Assembly (NCBI RefSeq): GCF_900104695.1
Contig: NZ_FNSW01000001.1
Span: 124,001 to 188,000 of the forward strand
DNA length: 64,000 bases
Origin: Paenibacillus sp. GP183
GTDB taxonomy: Bacteria > Bacillota > Bacilli > Paenibacillales > NBRC-103111
Direction: 5' to 3'
Part shown: in pieces, positions 1 to 8,811 of the stretch
Layout: every line of letters begins with the position of its first letter
Position numbering within the stretch: position 1 is the first letter of the stretch
Program-made: the position numbers and the translations under genes
The notes under the pieces: generated by a model
The model's input: the letters and a program-made list of their open reading frames with translations, nothing else
Told to the model about the DNA's origin: nothing
Databases searched by the model: none

Positions 1-417
1 ACAACTCTGCTGGATCAAATTATTCGTTATTTACCGGAAGGTCCGCAGTATTACCCGGCCGATCAAGTGACTGATCATCCAGAGCAGTTTGTATGTGCGG
101 AGCTGATCCGGGAGAAAATTCTCCATTTGACTCGAGAAGAGATCCCGCACTCCATAGCCGTGCAAATTGAAGACATGAAGGTTCAGGAAAATGGACTTGT
201 CCGCATTTCGGCGGTTATTTTTGTGGAGCGTGATTCTCAAAAAGGGATCATTATAGGCAAGCAAGGTGCGCTGCTGAAAGAAATTGGGCAGAAAGCAAGA
301 CATGATATCGAGGCGCTGCTGGGTTCCAAAACGTTCCTGGAATTGTGGGTCAAGGTTAAAAAAGATTGGCGAAATCAGGAAAGAGTATTGAAGGAACTTG
401 GCTTCCGTAACGACTAA
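1..417 (+). CDS. era: GTPase Era, C-terminal part (5' end outside window)
   Basis: Only the last 138 residues are present; the reading frame is open from base 1, so the GTPase domain lies upstream. The segment reads [20 protein letters not shown] and then a KH-type RNA-binding domain with the [11 protein letters not shown] loop, typical of Era. Era binds the 3' end of 16S rRNA and acts as a checkpoint in 30S subunit assembly. It is followed by yqzL and recO, the same order as in Bacillus subtilis. The family assignment is firm. Confidence 0.96.
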   Translation, partial: TTLLDQIIRYLPEGPQYYPADQVTDHPEQFVCAELIREKILHLTREEIPHSIAVQIEDMKVQENGLVRISAVIFVERDSQKGIIIGKQGALLKEIGQKARHDIEALLGSKTFLELWVKVKKDWRNQERVLKELGFRND

Positions 418-503
418 CGAAGCTGTAACCAGTTATTGCTTTACATATATCCTGCTTGAGAGACCCAAACTAAAGTCATCATGTTCAGTGGGAGATGTTC
501 TGC

Positions 504-650
504 ATGAGAGATTTTACGTGGGAATTTTTTTCTAAAACGGGTGACCTGGATGCCTATTTACTGTATAAGCAGGTTTCGGGAGTGATCCGCATGGAGCCGG
601 AAGGGCTCAAGGATGAGCAGGAAATCGAAGATCAGCCGGGCGGGACATAA
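504..650 (+). CDS. yqzL: YqzL family small protein
   Basis: A 48-residue protein beginning MRDFTWEFFSKTGDLDAYLL, the signature of the YqzL family, which sits between era and recO in Bacillus. GGGAG at 490-494 precedes the ATG. The C-terminus is acidic (DEQEIEDQ). The function is unknown. The combination of family sequence and position makes the gene real despite its size; it lies between two co-directional genes and is probably co-transcribed with them. Confidence 0.85.
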   Translation: MRDFTWEFFSKTGDLDAYLLYKQVSGVIRMEPEGLKDEQEIEDQPGGT

Positions 651-685
651 ACCGTTTCTCCCTGCAGATCGCTGGGGGAAACGAT

Positions 686-1435
686 ATGCTGCGCAATGTT
701 CAGGGGATCGTGCTCCGCAGCACGGACTACGGCGAAGGAAATAAAATCATCAGCTTGCTGACCGCGGAGCTTGGAAAGGTCAGTGTCATGGCCCGCGGCG
801 CCAAAAAATCAAAGAGCCGCCATGCAGCAGTCACTCAGGTTTTCACCCATGCCGATTTTGTTTTTTTTAAACAAAAGGGGCATATGGGAACGCTGAATCA
901 TGCTGATATCATAGAGGGACATCACGCTCTGCGGGAAGACTTGAGCAAATCCGCTTATTCGGCTTATTTAGTTGAAATGACGGACCGCATGCTTGGTGAT
1001 GAGGAAGGCAGCGCCTACATATTCGGGCAGCTTAAAGCGGGATTAAGCGCAATTGAAGACAATAAAGATATGCAAATTGTGATACATCTCTACGAGATGA
1101 AAATGTTTGAACTGGCGGGGTATTTGCCGGTCACTTCCAGCTGTGTCTCCTGCGGTGCCGAGGCTGATCTCGTCTCATTCAGTCCTTCCATGGGCGGGGT
1201 ACTGTGTATTCGCTGCAAGCATAAAGATCCTGTGAGCATTCCGGTTTCCGAAGGGACACTAAAGCTGCTTAAGCTTTTTCCCGTAATGGACATGAACCGT
1301 CTTGGAGCTGTTCAGGTCAAAACAGAGACTAAGGAACAACTTAAAGCTAGCATGAAAGCTTATATGGATACGCATATCGGGATTAACTGGAAATCAAGAG
1401 GTTTCATTGAACAAATGGACAAATACGGCATGTAA
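686..1435 (+). CDS. recO: DNA repair protein RecO
   Basis: 249 residues, the usual RecO length. The N-terminus (MLRNVQGIVLRSTDYGEGNK) is the OB-fold segment. A zinc-binding motif CVSCGAE with the second pair CIRC lies around residues 152-174. RecO works with RecF and RecR to load RecA on SSB-coated single-stranded DNA and can anneal strands. It follows era and yqzL. In Bacillus subtilis glyQS comes next; here it does not. Confidence 0.96.
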   Translation: MLRNVQGIVLRSTDYGEGNKIISLLTAELGKVSVMARGAKKSKSRHAAVTQVFTHADFVFFKQKGHMGTLNHADIIEGHHALREDLSKSAYSAYLVEMTDRMLGDEEGSAYIFGQLKAGLSAIEDNKDMQIVIHLYEMKMFELAGYLPVTSSCVSCGAEADLVSFSPSMGGVLCIRCKHKDPVSIPVSEGTLKLLKLFPVMDMNRLGAVQVKTETKEQLKASMKAYMDTHIGINWKSRGFIEQMDKYGM

Positions 1436-1757
1436 CGTATCTCGCTTTTATGTGTTTTTTGCATATCAGCGGGTTTTTTTATGCGTTCGATTCAAGAGCA
1501 GCGCACATACTTATGTCATATATGGAATCAGCCGATCATATTTTAAAAAGGTTAAAACTACAGGATTTGCGGGTAAATAAAAGGAAAGTCATGATTTCAG
1601 GACATTCCTGTATGCGTTCAGGCTAAATTTATGCAACCTATGCCAAATTCCTGCGTATTAATTTAGAATCAATCGTCACTTCTGAAGCAGGATTTTTTAT
1701 AACTTCATCGTATATAATAGTACGGCAGGAATTTGGGGAACTCGGGGGCTTTGGAAG
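1436..1757. other. Intergenic region recO-yqxD (322 bp)
   Basis: The first 45 bases hold a probable recO terminator. The rest is A+T-rich and shows no convincing gene. A 37-codon frame starting at 1513 has no ribosome binding site. A TATAAT at 1713-1718 is a plausible -10 for yqxD-dnaG-sigA, but I see no good -35 at 16-18 bp. No T-box or other riboswitch pattern was recognised, although glyQS with its leader occupies this slot in B. subtilis. Confidence 0.5.
1443..1480 (+). terminator. Probable intrinsic terminator after recO
   Basis: Arms CGCT/AGCG and TATG/CATA, separated by a two-base internal loop on each side, close a T-rich loop and are followed by GG and seven T. The stem is weak in GC, so efficiency is uncertain. 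Confidence 0.5.
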
Positions 1758-2222
1758 ATGCAAGCAAGTAAAATTGTTGTAGACGCCGATGCCTGTCCTG
1801 TAAAAGCTGAAATCGTCAAAGCTGCCGGACAATATGGCGTTCAAGTACTCATGGTTGCTTCCTTTGACCATCGATTGAACGAAAGCGAAGGAGTAACCGT
1901 CGTACAAGTAGACCGCAGCGACCAATCCGTGGATCTGTACATTGCGAACCATCTCAAGGCAGGTGATATTCTGGTTACCCAGGATTTTGGTCTCGCTGCT
2001 ATCGGACTTGGCAAACGGGCTATCGCTTTATCGAACCGCGGACAAACCTATACCGACAGGACGATAGATTTCTTGCTTGAAAAAAGGCATGAGTCAGCGA
2101 AGCAGCGGCGAAACGGCAAGCATAGTAAGGGACCAAAGCCATTCACCGATGAAGACCGCACCAACTTTCTGCAAACTTTGTCAAAAGTTTTAGCAAATTT
2201 GCAGGATTATGGCTCCGGGTAG
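1758..2222 (+). CDS. yqxD: YaiI/YqxD family protein (DUF188)
   Basis: 154 residues with the family's N-terminal KIVVDADACPVKAEI motif and the VTQDFGLAAIGLGKRA segment, so the UPF0178/DUF188 assignment is secure. The fold is PIN-like with acidic residues near the N-terminus (D9, D11), which suggests nuclease-type chemistry, but no activity is established for the family. It lies directly upstream of dnaG, as in B. subtilis, and is probably the first gene of the yqxD-dnaG-sigA operon. Confidence 0.93.
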   Translation: MQASKIVVDADACPVKAEIVKAAGQYGVQVLMVASFDHRLNESEGVTVVQVDRSDQSVDLYIANHLKAGDILVTQDFGLAAIGLGKRAIALSNRGQTYTDRTIDFLLEKRHESAKQRRNGKHSKGPKPFTDEDRTNFLQTLSKVLANLQDYGSG

Positions 2223-2285
2223 CGAATAGTTATACGTCGGAAACGGCGGCGTCCAATGGGCGTTACTGAATTGAAGGTGGTTAGA

Positions 2286-4142
2286 TTGAGCTACGGACGT
2301 ATACCGGAAGAAGTCATTGAAGCGGTTCTGGCTCGTCACGATATCGTGGAGGTCATTGGCAAATACGTTCATTTAACTAAACAGGGCCATTACATGAAGG
2401 GCCTCTGTCCATTTCATTCCGAGAAGAGTCCGTCCTTTACAGTCACGCCGGAGAAGCAGATCTACCATTGCTTCGGCTGCGGGGTCGGAGGCAATTCCAT
2501 TCACTTTTTGATGGAAAAGGAAGGATACAGTTTTGCCGAAGCGGTTCGAATTTTGGCAGATGAAGCAGGTATTCCGATCAGTTGGGAGGAATCGACAGCG
2601 GAGCAAACCGAGCAGCAAAAAGAGAAGGCATCCCTTCTTCAAGCTCATGAGTTTGCTGCAAAGTTGTACCAATATATTCTAGGCAACACGGAGCAAGGCA
2701 AAAAGGCATTGGTCTATCTTCGTTCCCGCGGTATGTCGGATAAGCTGATTGAAACATTTCAGATTGGTTATGCCCCTGTAATGTGGGATACACTTGTCCT
2801 GCAGCTGGAAAAGCGCGGATACGACATGCAGCTTATGGAAAAAGGCGGTCTGATCTCGGCAAGATCCGAAGGCAGCGGCTACGTAGATAAATTCCGGGAA
2901 CGCATCATGTTCCCTATTTGTGACTCTACGGGCAAAGTGATTGCTTTCGGCGGCAGGGCAACGGGCGATGTGCAGCCCAAATACCTGAACAGTCCGGAGA
3001 CGATGCTCTTCAATAAGAGCCGCACTTTGTATAACATGCACTTGGCCAGGCCTAATATTCGCAAGGCGGAAAAGGCCGTTTTGTTCGAAGGATATGTGGA
3101 TGTTATTAAAGCCTGGGAAGCGGGAGTTCATAATGGGATAGCAACCATGGGCACTGCGCTTACCAAGGAGCATGCGGGTATATTGAACCGAAACAGCGAA
3201 AGAATCGTATTATGTTATGACGGGGATAACGCCGGGCAATCCGCTGCATTCAAAAGCATTCCAATTCTTGAGGAAGCCGGTTGCAAAGTTTCGGTAGCGA
3301 TGCTGCCGGATAACCAGGACCCTGATGAATATGTAACCGCCCATGGTTCCGAGCGATTTGTGCGGGAGATTGTGGAGCCTTCCGTACCGTCGATGAAATA
3401 TAAACTTCTTTACATTCGAAAAAACTTCAAGCTGCACGAGGACGGCGATCGAGTCCGATATTTGCAAGCTGCGGTAAAAATGATCGCTGATCTATCTTCA
3501 CCTATTGAAAGAGAACATTATCTCAAGCAATTATCTTCAGAATTTCCGGATTCTTCTTATGAAGCTTTAAAGCAGGATTTGACGGAGCACCTGCTGTTAT
3601 CGGAAAAAAACAGAAATACTGGGGATAATAAACCATTTCTGTGGAATAATGTTATGAATAATAGGAGAGCAGCGGGGGCGAAGCACCTCACTGGGTTTAG
3701 TGATGTGTATAACGCTGAAAGCGAATTAATTTTTTTTATGATTCATGATAAAGACATCACGCATTATGTCCAGGAAAAGCTGGGGGCTCAATTTATAGAA
3801 GATAAGTTCGCGGCGTTGTCTGCCTATCTGTATTCCTTTTATTCAGAGAATGATACGAATCCGGGACTTTTTATTTCCAAGATCCAGGACGCGAAATTAA
3901 GGGAGCTGGCCACGTCCCTTGTGATGAAAGACGCAAGGCCCATTCATATTGAACAGATTCAGGAAGCGGATTACAGGATACAAACCATCCTGAGCCATTA
4001 TATTCGTTTGGAAATTGAAGAAAAAAAAGCCGAGGCGAATCGACTTGTTCTTTTGAAAGATAACCTATCGGCAGCAAAAATTCTTAGTGAAATAAGATCC
4101 CTAGAAGATAGAAGAAAAGTGATGAAAAGTTCTTCTAGCTAA
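2286..4142 (+). CDS. dnaG: DNA primase DnaG
   Basis: Makes RNA primers at the replication fork. I place the start at TTG 2286 because GAAGGTGG at 2272-2279 lies at the right distance and the product then begins MSYGRIPEEVIEAVLARHDI; the frame could also start at ATG 2256 with a weaker site. In the 618-residue product the CHC2 zinc ligands are C41, H44, C62 and C65. The TOPRIM core follows (FEGYVDVIKAWEAG, then CYDGDNAGQ) and a helical C-terminal region binds the DnaB-type helicase. It sits between yqxD and sigA. Confidence 0.97.
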   Translation: MSYGRIPEEVIEAVLARHDIVEVIGKYVHLTKQGHYMKGLCPFHSEKSPSFTVTPEKQIYHCFGCGVGGNSIHFLMEKEGYSFAEAVRILADEAGIPISWEESTAEQTEQQKEKASLLQAHEFAAKLYQYILGNTEQGKKALVYLRSRGMSDKLIETFQIGYAPVMWDTLVLQLEKRGYDMQLMEKGGLISARSEGSGYVDKFRERIMFPICDSTGKVIAFGGRATGDVQPKYLNSPETMLFNKSRTLYNMHLARPNIRKAEKAVLFEGYVDVIKAWEAGVHNGIATMGTALTKEHAGILNRNSERIVLCYDGDNAGQSAAFKSIPILEEAGCKVSVAMLPDNQDPDEYVTAHGSERFVREIVEPSVPSMKYKLLYIRKNFKLHEDGDRVRYLQAAVKMIADLSSPIEREHYLKQLSSEFPDSSYEALKQDLTEHLLLSEKNRNTGDNKPFLWNNVMNNRRAAGAKHLTGFSDVYNAESELIFFMIHDKDITHYVQEKLGAQFIEDKFAALSAYLYSFYSENDTNPGLFISKIQDAKLRELATSLVMKDARPIHIEQIQEADYRIQTILSHYIRLEIEEKKAEANRLVLLKDNLSAAKILSEIRSLEDRRKVMKSSSS

Positions 4143-4181
4143 TTCAGATGTTCGACTGACTAGGGAGGAGGGAGTACGAAT

Positions 4182-5300
4182 ATGGCGAACGATCAGCGCA
4201 CAGAACTGGATACAGATTTAACCTTGGAGCAGGTAAAAGAACAGCTCATGGAGCAGGGCAAAAAACGTTCTTCACTCACTTACAAGGATATTATGGAGAA
4301 ACTGGCTCCATTCGATCAGGATCCCGAGCAAATCGATGAATTTTTCGAGCATCTTTCGGAAATGGGGATTGACGTGGGAAATGAGTCGGATGACGAGACG
4401 TCGGTTAATCCGGAAGACAGAGAGCATGACGAATTTAATTTCGACGATGATCTTACCCTGCCTCCGGGCATTAAGATTAACGATCCGGTTCGCATGTATT
4501 TGAAAGAAATCGGCCGTGTTCCCTTATTGTCGGCAGAAGATGAAGTCGATCTGGCCAAACGTATAGAGAATGGCGACGAAGAAGCCAAACGCCGCTTGGC
4601 CGAAGCGAATCTGCGTCTCGTAGTCAGCATTGCCAAACGCTATGTAGGCCGGGGTATGTTGTTCCTTGATTTGATTCAAGAGGGGAACATGGGACTGATC
4701 AAAGCAGTGGAGAAATTTGATCACACCAAAGGATATAAGTTCAGTACCTATGCTACCTGGTGGATTCGCCAAGCCATTACTCGCGCAATAGCGGACCAAG
4801 CAAGGACCATTCGAATTCCGGTACATATGGTAGAGACGATTAACAAGCTTATTCGTGTCTCCCGCCAGCTGCTTCAAGAGCTTGGGAGAGAACCTACACC
4901 GGAAGAAATTGCCAAGGAAATGGATTTGAGCACCGATAAAGTGCGTGAGATTATGAAAATTGCGCAAGAGCCGGTCTCCCTCGAAACTCCGATCGGAGAA
5001 GAGGATGATTCACATCTCGGCGATTTCATAGAGGATCAAGAGGCATTGGCGCCCGCGGATGCGGCGGCCTATGAACTGCTCAAGGAGCAATTGGAAGATG
5101 TGCTGGATACGTTGACCGAGAGGGAAGAAAACGTGCTTCGGCTCCGTTTTGGACTCGATGACGGGCGTACGCGCACCTTGGAAGAAGTTGGCAAAGTATT
5201 CGGCGTCACTCGTGAACGGATTCGCCAGATTGAAGCAAAGGCGCTTCGCAAGCTGAGACATCCGAGCCGGAGCAAGAGATTAAAGGATTTTTTGGAATAA
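4182..5300 (+). CDS. sigA: RNA polymerase housekeeping sigma factor SigA (RpoD)
   Basis: 372 residues, close to B. subtilis SigA (371). Region 1.1 is at the N-terminus and an acidic stretch follows. Region 2 contains the -10 recognition helix ([17 protein letters not shown]), region 3 follows, and region 4.2 is the -35 helix-turn-helix ([20 protein letters not shown]). AGGGAGGAGG precedes the ATG. It is the last gene of the yqxD-dnaG-sigA unit and is closed by a terminator. It recognises the TTGACA/TATAAT promoters proposed elsewhere in this window. Confidence 0.98.
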   Translation: MANDQRTELDTDLTLEQVKEQLMEQGKKRSSLTYKDIMEKLAPFDQDPEQIDEFFEHLSEMGIDVGNESDDETSVNPEDREHDEFNFDDDLTLPPGIKINDPVRMYLKEIGRVPLLSAEDEVDLAKRIENGDEEAKRRLAEANLRLVVSIAKRYVGRGMLFLDLIQEGNMGLIKAVEKFDHTKGYKFSTYATWWIRQAITRAIADQARTIRIPVHMVETINKLIRVSRQLLQELGREPTPEEIAKEMDLSTDKVREIMKIAQEPVSLETPIGEEDDSHLGDFIEDQEALAPADAAAYELLKEQLEDVLDTLTEREENVLRLRFGLDDGRTRTLEEVGKVFGVTRERIRQIEAKALRKLRHPSRSKRLKDFLE

Positions 5301-5313
5301 ACGCGTAACTGAT

Positions 5314-5346
5314 GACCCTGCCACAATCCGGCGGGGTATTTTTTTG
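5314..5346 (+). terminator. Intrinsic terminator after sigA
   Basis: ACCCTGCC pairs with GGCGGGGT (one T-G pair) around a 7-base loop, followed by a run of seven T. It ends the dnaG-sigA transcript before the membrane-protein gene. Confidence 0.8.
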
Positions 5347-5406
5347 CAAAAACTTCTAAATCGATAAGTCTTTACGGCCGATAAAGTAGCTAGGAAGGTG
5401 AAAACG

Positions 5407-6237
5407 ATGGAAGATGAAAAAAGAAGATTGATTGTAAAAGAAATTGATCATTGGCGCAGAAGCCGACTATTACCCGAGCAGTATTGTGATTTCCTGATGA
5501 ATTTGTATCTGGAGGACGGAAAGGATAAGCCCAAATCATTCCTCGGTGTTTCTGCGGAGTCCATCATAGCCAGCAGTTGGAAGATCTGGGTGCTTGTTCT
5601 GGTGATTATTGGATGTATTTCCTTTTCTGCTCTTAATTTTAACTCTTTTGGAATTGCAATGCAAATCGTGATTTTGGCTTTGTTGGTGCTTGGTGGTTAC
5701 ACCTACGGTTTCAAAAAAAGGAATGACGCTCCGCTTGCCACTCATTTGCTTTTCGGAATCGCTTCGATCTCGCTGCTCTTTATAGGTTTATACATAATGA
5801 AATTACATGGATGGAATTCCCCTGGTCAAAATGTGGGATACATAGCTTTTTGCAGTATCATATGGCTGCTGGCCGGAATATCGGCAAAGATGAAAGCCTT
5901 GCAATTCAGCGGTTGGGTTGTACTGCTGGGCACCTATGGGTGGCTGCTGGTTCATAAGCTGAGAGAGCCTATTTGGTGGCCGCTCGAGCTTAGCTGGCTG
6001 CCGGTGGCTGTTCTATTTATTTGGTTGGCTTGGCTGGTGCATCATACGAGCAAAGAGGTATCGGGCAGCCTCTTTTTTATCGGGTTTCTTGCTCTCTTCG
6101 CCCCGGAAGTGATAAGCTTTTTAACAGACGTGCATACATCTTCGCAAGCGATACAGCTATCTTTTATGATAAAACTGATCGCAGCGGGTATCGCGCTGTA
6201 CTTATTACGAAAAAAATGGATAGAGTGGGTTATGTAA
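5407..6237 (+). CDS. Multi-pass membrane protein of unknown function
   Basis: 276 residues from ATG 5407, chosen because AGGAAGG at 5392-5398 is 8 bases upstream; GTG 5398 is in frame but overlaps that site. About 70 soluble residues (charged, with HWRRSRLLPEQ) are followed by roughly seven or eight hydrophobic segments with short loops, ending LLRKKWIEWVM. The soluble head plus helical bundle resembles DUF2157-type proteins, but I cannot assign it firmly. Its stop codon abuts the trmK start, so the two are likely co-translated. Confidence 0.8.
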   Translation: MEDEKRRLIVKEIDHWRRSRLLPEQYCDFLMNLYLEDGKDKPKSFLGVSAESIIASSWKIWVLVLVIIGCISFSALNFNSFGIAMQIVILALLVLGGYTYGFKKRNDAPLATHLLFGIASISLLFIGLYIMKLHGWNSPGQNVGYIAFCSIIWLLAGISAKMKALQFSGWVVLLGTYGWLLVHKLREPIWWPLELSWLPVAVLFIWLAWLVHHTSKEVSGSLFFIGFLALFAPEVISFLTDVHTSSQAIQLSFMIKLIAAGIALYLLRKKWIEWVM

Positions 6238-7017
6238 ATGACAGTCAAATTATCAAAACGGCTGCAGCGGATCGCGGATAAGGTTCCGTCCTTCAGCCGT
6301 TTGGCCGATATCGGATCGGATCACGCCTTGCTGCCCGCTTATCTGGTGCAAGCTGGAATCGTAACATGGGCCATAGCCGGAGAAGTCAACCCAGGTCCCC
6401 TTGCAGCCGCTGCTAAGCAAGTGAAAGAATCCGGCCTAACCGGTAAAATTGAAGTTCGTGAAGGAAATGGTCTGGAGGTGCTGTGTTCTGGGGAAGTCGA
6501 TGTCATTTCGATTGCCGGAATGGGAGGCAGCTTGATCGCTTCGATTCTGGAGGGAGGCCAAGATAAGCTGAGCAGCGTAAACATGCTGGTCCTTCAGCCT
6601 AATGTTGGGGAAGATCAGGTCCGCCGCTGGCTGGACAGGCATCAATGGCTTTTGGAATCCGAAGACATCCTGGAAGAGGACGGCAAGATCTATGAAATAT
6701 TGACAGCTGTTCCTGCGGGGAGTCATGCAAAAAACAGATCAGAGATGTTAGAAGCTCTTTATCAAGTCCGCAAGCTTGGTCCTGATAAGGAAATCGGGAA
6801 AGAAAGACAGCTTCAGATGGGACCTTACCTGCTGCAGGAGGCTGGAGAAGTATGGCACCGCAAATGGCAAGGCGAGCTCGACAAGCTGGAAATGATCCGC
6901 GAGCAGCTGTCGCTGTCCGATGCTGATGCTTCCAAACTCAAAGCTGAAACCCTGCGCAAGGAAATTCAGGACATCCGGGAGGTGCTTGCCCTTTGCTTGC
7001 AAAAGGACAAACCGTAA
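6238..7017 (+). CDS. trmK: tRNA (adenine(22)-N1)-methyltransferase TrmK
   Basis: 259 residues. SAM-binding motif I is DIGSDHALLP (residues ~23-32), followed by GEVNPGPLAAA, the REGNGLEVL segment and the AGMGG and LQPNVGEDQVR motifs characteristic of TrmK (YqfN), which makes m1A22 in tRNA. The C-terminal coiled-coil arm is present (QGELDKLEMIREQLSL). It starts at the base after the upstream stop codon and overlaps yqfO by 25 bases, the same adjacency as in B. subtilis. Confidence 0.95.
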   Translation: MTVKLSKRLQRIADKVPSFSRLADIGSDHALLPAYLVQAGIVTWAIAGEVNPGPLAAAAKQVKESGLTGKIEVREGNGLEVLCSGEVDVISIAGMGGSLIASILEGGQDKLSSVNMLVLQPNVGEDQVRRWLDRHQWLLESEDILEEDGKIYEILTAVPAGSHAKNRSEMLEALYQVRKLGPDKEIGKERQLQMGPYLLQEAGEVWHRKWQGELDKLEMIREQLSLSDADASKLKAETLRKEIQDIREVLALCLQKDKP

Positions 7018-8102
7018 TTCAAATCTTCGAGCAGTTTTCTCCCAAGCATTTGGCTGTGCATGATGATAAAATCGGCTTGCAGCTCGGAACCCTTCAAAAA
7101 GACATTCGCAAAGTGCTCATCACGCTTGACGTCACCTGCGCCGTTGTAGAAGAAGCCATTCAAGAGCAGGTTGATCTGATTATTGCTCATCATGCGATCA
7201 TCTACCGTCCGCTCTCGCACCTGCAAACGGATACTCCTGCAGGACGGCTTTATGAGAGGCTTATCAAGCATGATATTGCTGTGTATATCGCGCATACGAA
7301 TCTGGATGTCGCCGAAGGCGGCGTGAATGATATGATGGCTGAGGCGCTGGGGCTGTTTGATCTAAGTTATCTCGAGGCTGTGTACACAGACAAGCTGAAG
7401 AAGCTCGTCTGCTATGTTCCGCAGACGCATCACCAGCAGGTGCTGGATGCCCTGTTCGCCGCCGGAGCCGGCTCGATCGGGCCCTACAGCAACTGCAGCT
7501 TCAGCTCCCCCGGTACCGGCACATTCCTTCCGCAGGAAGGAACGCACCCGTTTATCGGGGAGCCGGGCCAGCTGGAACGCGTACAGGAGGTACGCGTCGA
7601 AACGATCGTGCCTGAAAGCTTGCAGCGCAAAGCTGTTCAGGCCATGATCAAGGCCCACCCCTACGAGGAGGTGGCCTATGACCTGTACCCGCTGGAGCAG
7701 GCGGGTCGGGTTCACGGGCTCGGCCGCGTCGGCAAGCTGCCGGCCGCCGTCACTCTGCGCGAGCTGGCCGAGCTCGCGAAGAGTGCCTTCGACGTGCCCG
7801 CGGTGCGCGTCGTCGGCGATTTGGAACGGCCCATCCGCAAGGTGGCCGTTCTGGGGGGATCAGGCGGGCGCTATGTGCGCCACGCCATCTTTGCCGGCGC
7901 CGATGTGCTCGTCACCGGCGACATCGATTACCACACCGCGCACGATGCGGACGCGGCGGGGATTGCTCTGCTCGACGTGGGACATAACGTCGAGAAGATC
8001 TTGAAGCGCGGCGTAGCGGCATACCTTGCCGCGCAGCTCGCGAACACTGCAACGCAGGTGCTGGCGTCGCAGGTGGATACGGAGCCGTTTAAGTTTCTAT
8101 AA
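6993..8102 (+). CDS. yqfO: Nif3-like dinuclear metal centre protein YqfO
   Basis: 369 residues. Nif3 metal-site motifs are visible: HHAIIYRPL, HTNLDVAEGGVNDM near the N-terminus and DVGHNVEK near the C-terminus. Between them is the inserted PII/CutA-like domain typical of Gram-positive homologues (FSSPGTGTFLPQEGTHPFIG, AHPYEEVAYDLYPL). TTG 6993 is the best start because GGGAGG at 6977-6982 precedes it inside trmK. The biochemical role is unsettled (GTP cyclohydrolase-like fold, hexameric). The second half is far richer in GC than its surroundings; see findings. Confidence 0.93.
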   Translation: MLAKGQTVIQIFEQFSPKHLAVHDDKIGLQLGTLQKDIRKVLITLDVTCAVVEEAIQEQVDLIIAHHAIIYRPLSHLQTDTPAGRLYERLIKHDIAVYIAHTNLDVAEGGVNDMMAEALGLFDLSYLEAVYTDKLKKLVCYVPQTHHQQVLDALFAAGAGSIGPYSNCSFSSPGTGTFLPQEGTHPFIGEPGQLERVQEVRVETIVPESLQRKAVQAMIKAHPYEEVAYDLYPLEQAGRVHGLGRVGKLPAAVTLRELAELAKSAFDVPAVRVVGDLERPIRKVAVLGGSGGRYVRHAIFAGADVLVTGDIDYHTAHDADAAGIALLDVGHNVEKILKRGVAAYLAAQLANTATQVLASQVDTEPFKFL

Positions 8103-8146
8103 CGGCTGATTTCTTGCCGGCGCCATCCTATGGAAAAGAGTTGCGG

Positions 8147-8175
8147 TTGAATTCCTTAGCAAATCGCTGTATACT
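8147..8175 (+). promoter_or_regulatory. SigA promoter of rnpB
   Basis: TTGAAT at 8147-8152 and TATACT at 8170-8175 are separated by 17 bp. Transcription would begin about 8182, just upstream of the first paired bases of the RNase P RNA. Confidence 0.8.
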
Positions 8176-8187
8176 AGCAGTTGCATT

Positions 8188-8637
8188 GGAAAGTTTGACA
8201 GACAATCGCTGGCTGAGGATTACTCCGAGGCGAGAGGAAAGTCCGGGCTCCAAAGGGCAGGGTGCTGGATAATGTCCAGTCGGCGCGAGCTGAAGGATAG
8301 TGCCACAGAAATGGACCGCCGATGGCACCGCCGTCTAACGACAGCGGATGTCGCAGCCTTAAGGCTGTGACCGCACAGGCAAGGATGGAACCGTGGTGTA
8401 AGAGACCACGAGGATGTAAGGTGACTTATGTCCTGGTAAACCCCACTTGGAGCAAGACCTAGAGGGACGCAGGCCGCTCTTGAGCGGCAGCCTTTGCCCG
8501 AGGCGCGTTCGGGTTGGTCGCTTGAGCCGTGCAGCAATGTACGGCCTAGATAGATGATTGTCACTTCAATGGTGGGAGGGCGCTAGACACCCGATGGACC
8601 ACCGGAAGTACAGAACCCGGCTTACGGCAAACTTTCC
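8188..8637 (+). ncRNA. rnpB: RNase P RNA (M1-like), A-type core
   Basis: The catalytic RNA that trims tRNA 5' leaders. The ends form helix P1: GGAAAGTTTG at 8188-8197 pairs with CAAACTTTCC at 8628-8637. Universal blocks are GAGGAAAGTCCGGGCTCC (8231-8248), ACAGAAATGGACCGCC, GGTAAACCCCACTTGGAGCA, and ACAGAACCCGGCTTACGG near the 3' end. The blocks AGGGCAGGGTGCTGG and CTAGATAGATGATTGTC look like the ancestral A-type rather than the Bacillus B-type. It has its own promoter and terminator. The exact mature ends are inferred from P1. Confidence 0.96.
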
Positions 8638-8660
8638 ATTAGTCTTTTACCAGGATCATC

Positions 8661-8694
8661 AAAAAACAAAAGGATAGCCGACAGCGGCTACCCT
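8661..8694 (-). terminator. Terminator of the S8 protease gene (minus strand)
   Basis: Read on the minus strand, AGGGTAGCCG pairs with CGGCTATCCT around CTGT and is followed by TTTGTTTTTT. It lies just beyond the protease stop codon and back-to-back with the rnpB terminator. Confidence 0.65.
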
Positions 8695-8696
8695 GA

Positions 8697-8727
8697 GACC
8701 GTCGAGACATTCTCGACGGTCTTTTTT
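8697..8727 (+). terminator. Intrinsic terminator of rnpB
   Basis: A perfect 11-bp stem, GACCGTCGAGA/TCTCGACGGTC, around a three-base loop is followed by TTTTTTATT. Confidence 0.92.
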
Positions 8728-8811
8728 ATTGGAAAATGACCAAACATCATCAGCTTTTTCATGCTCCTTGTTTCTAATTGTCCCTAAGGGTCCTCTGCCC
8801 AGCCATATGTT

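Noticed and set aside
1513-1626. 37-codon frame in the recO-yqxD gap
   Set aside because: No ribosome binding site, no family resemblance, A+T-rich composition typical of non-coding DNA.
7414-8004. Long alternative frames on the plus strand inside yqfO
   Set aside because: They are a by-product of the GC-rich second half of yqfO; products are Arg/Ser/Pro-rich with no family resemblance.
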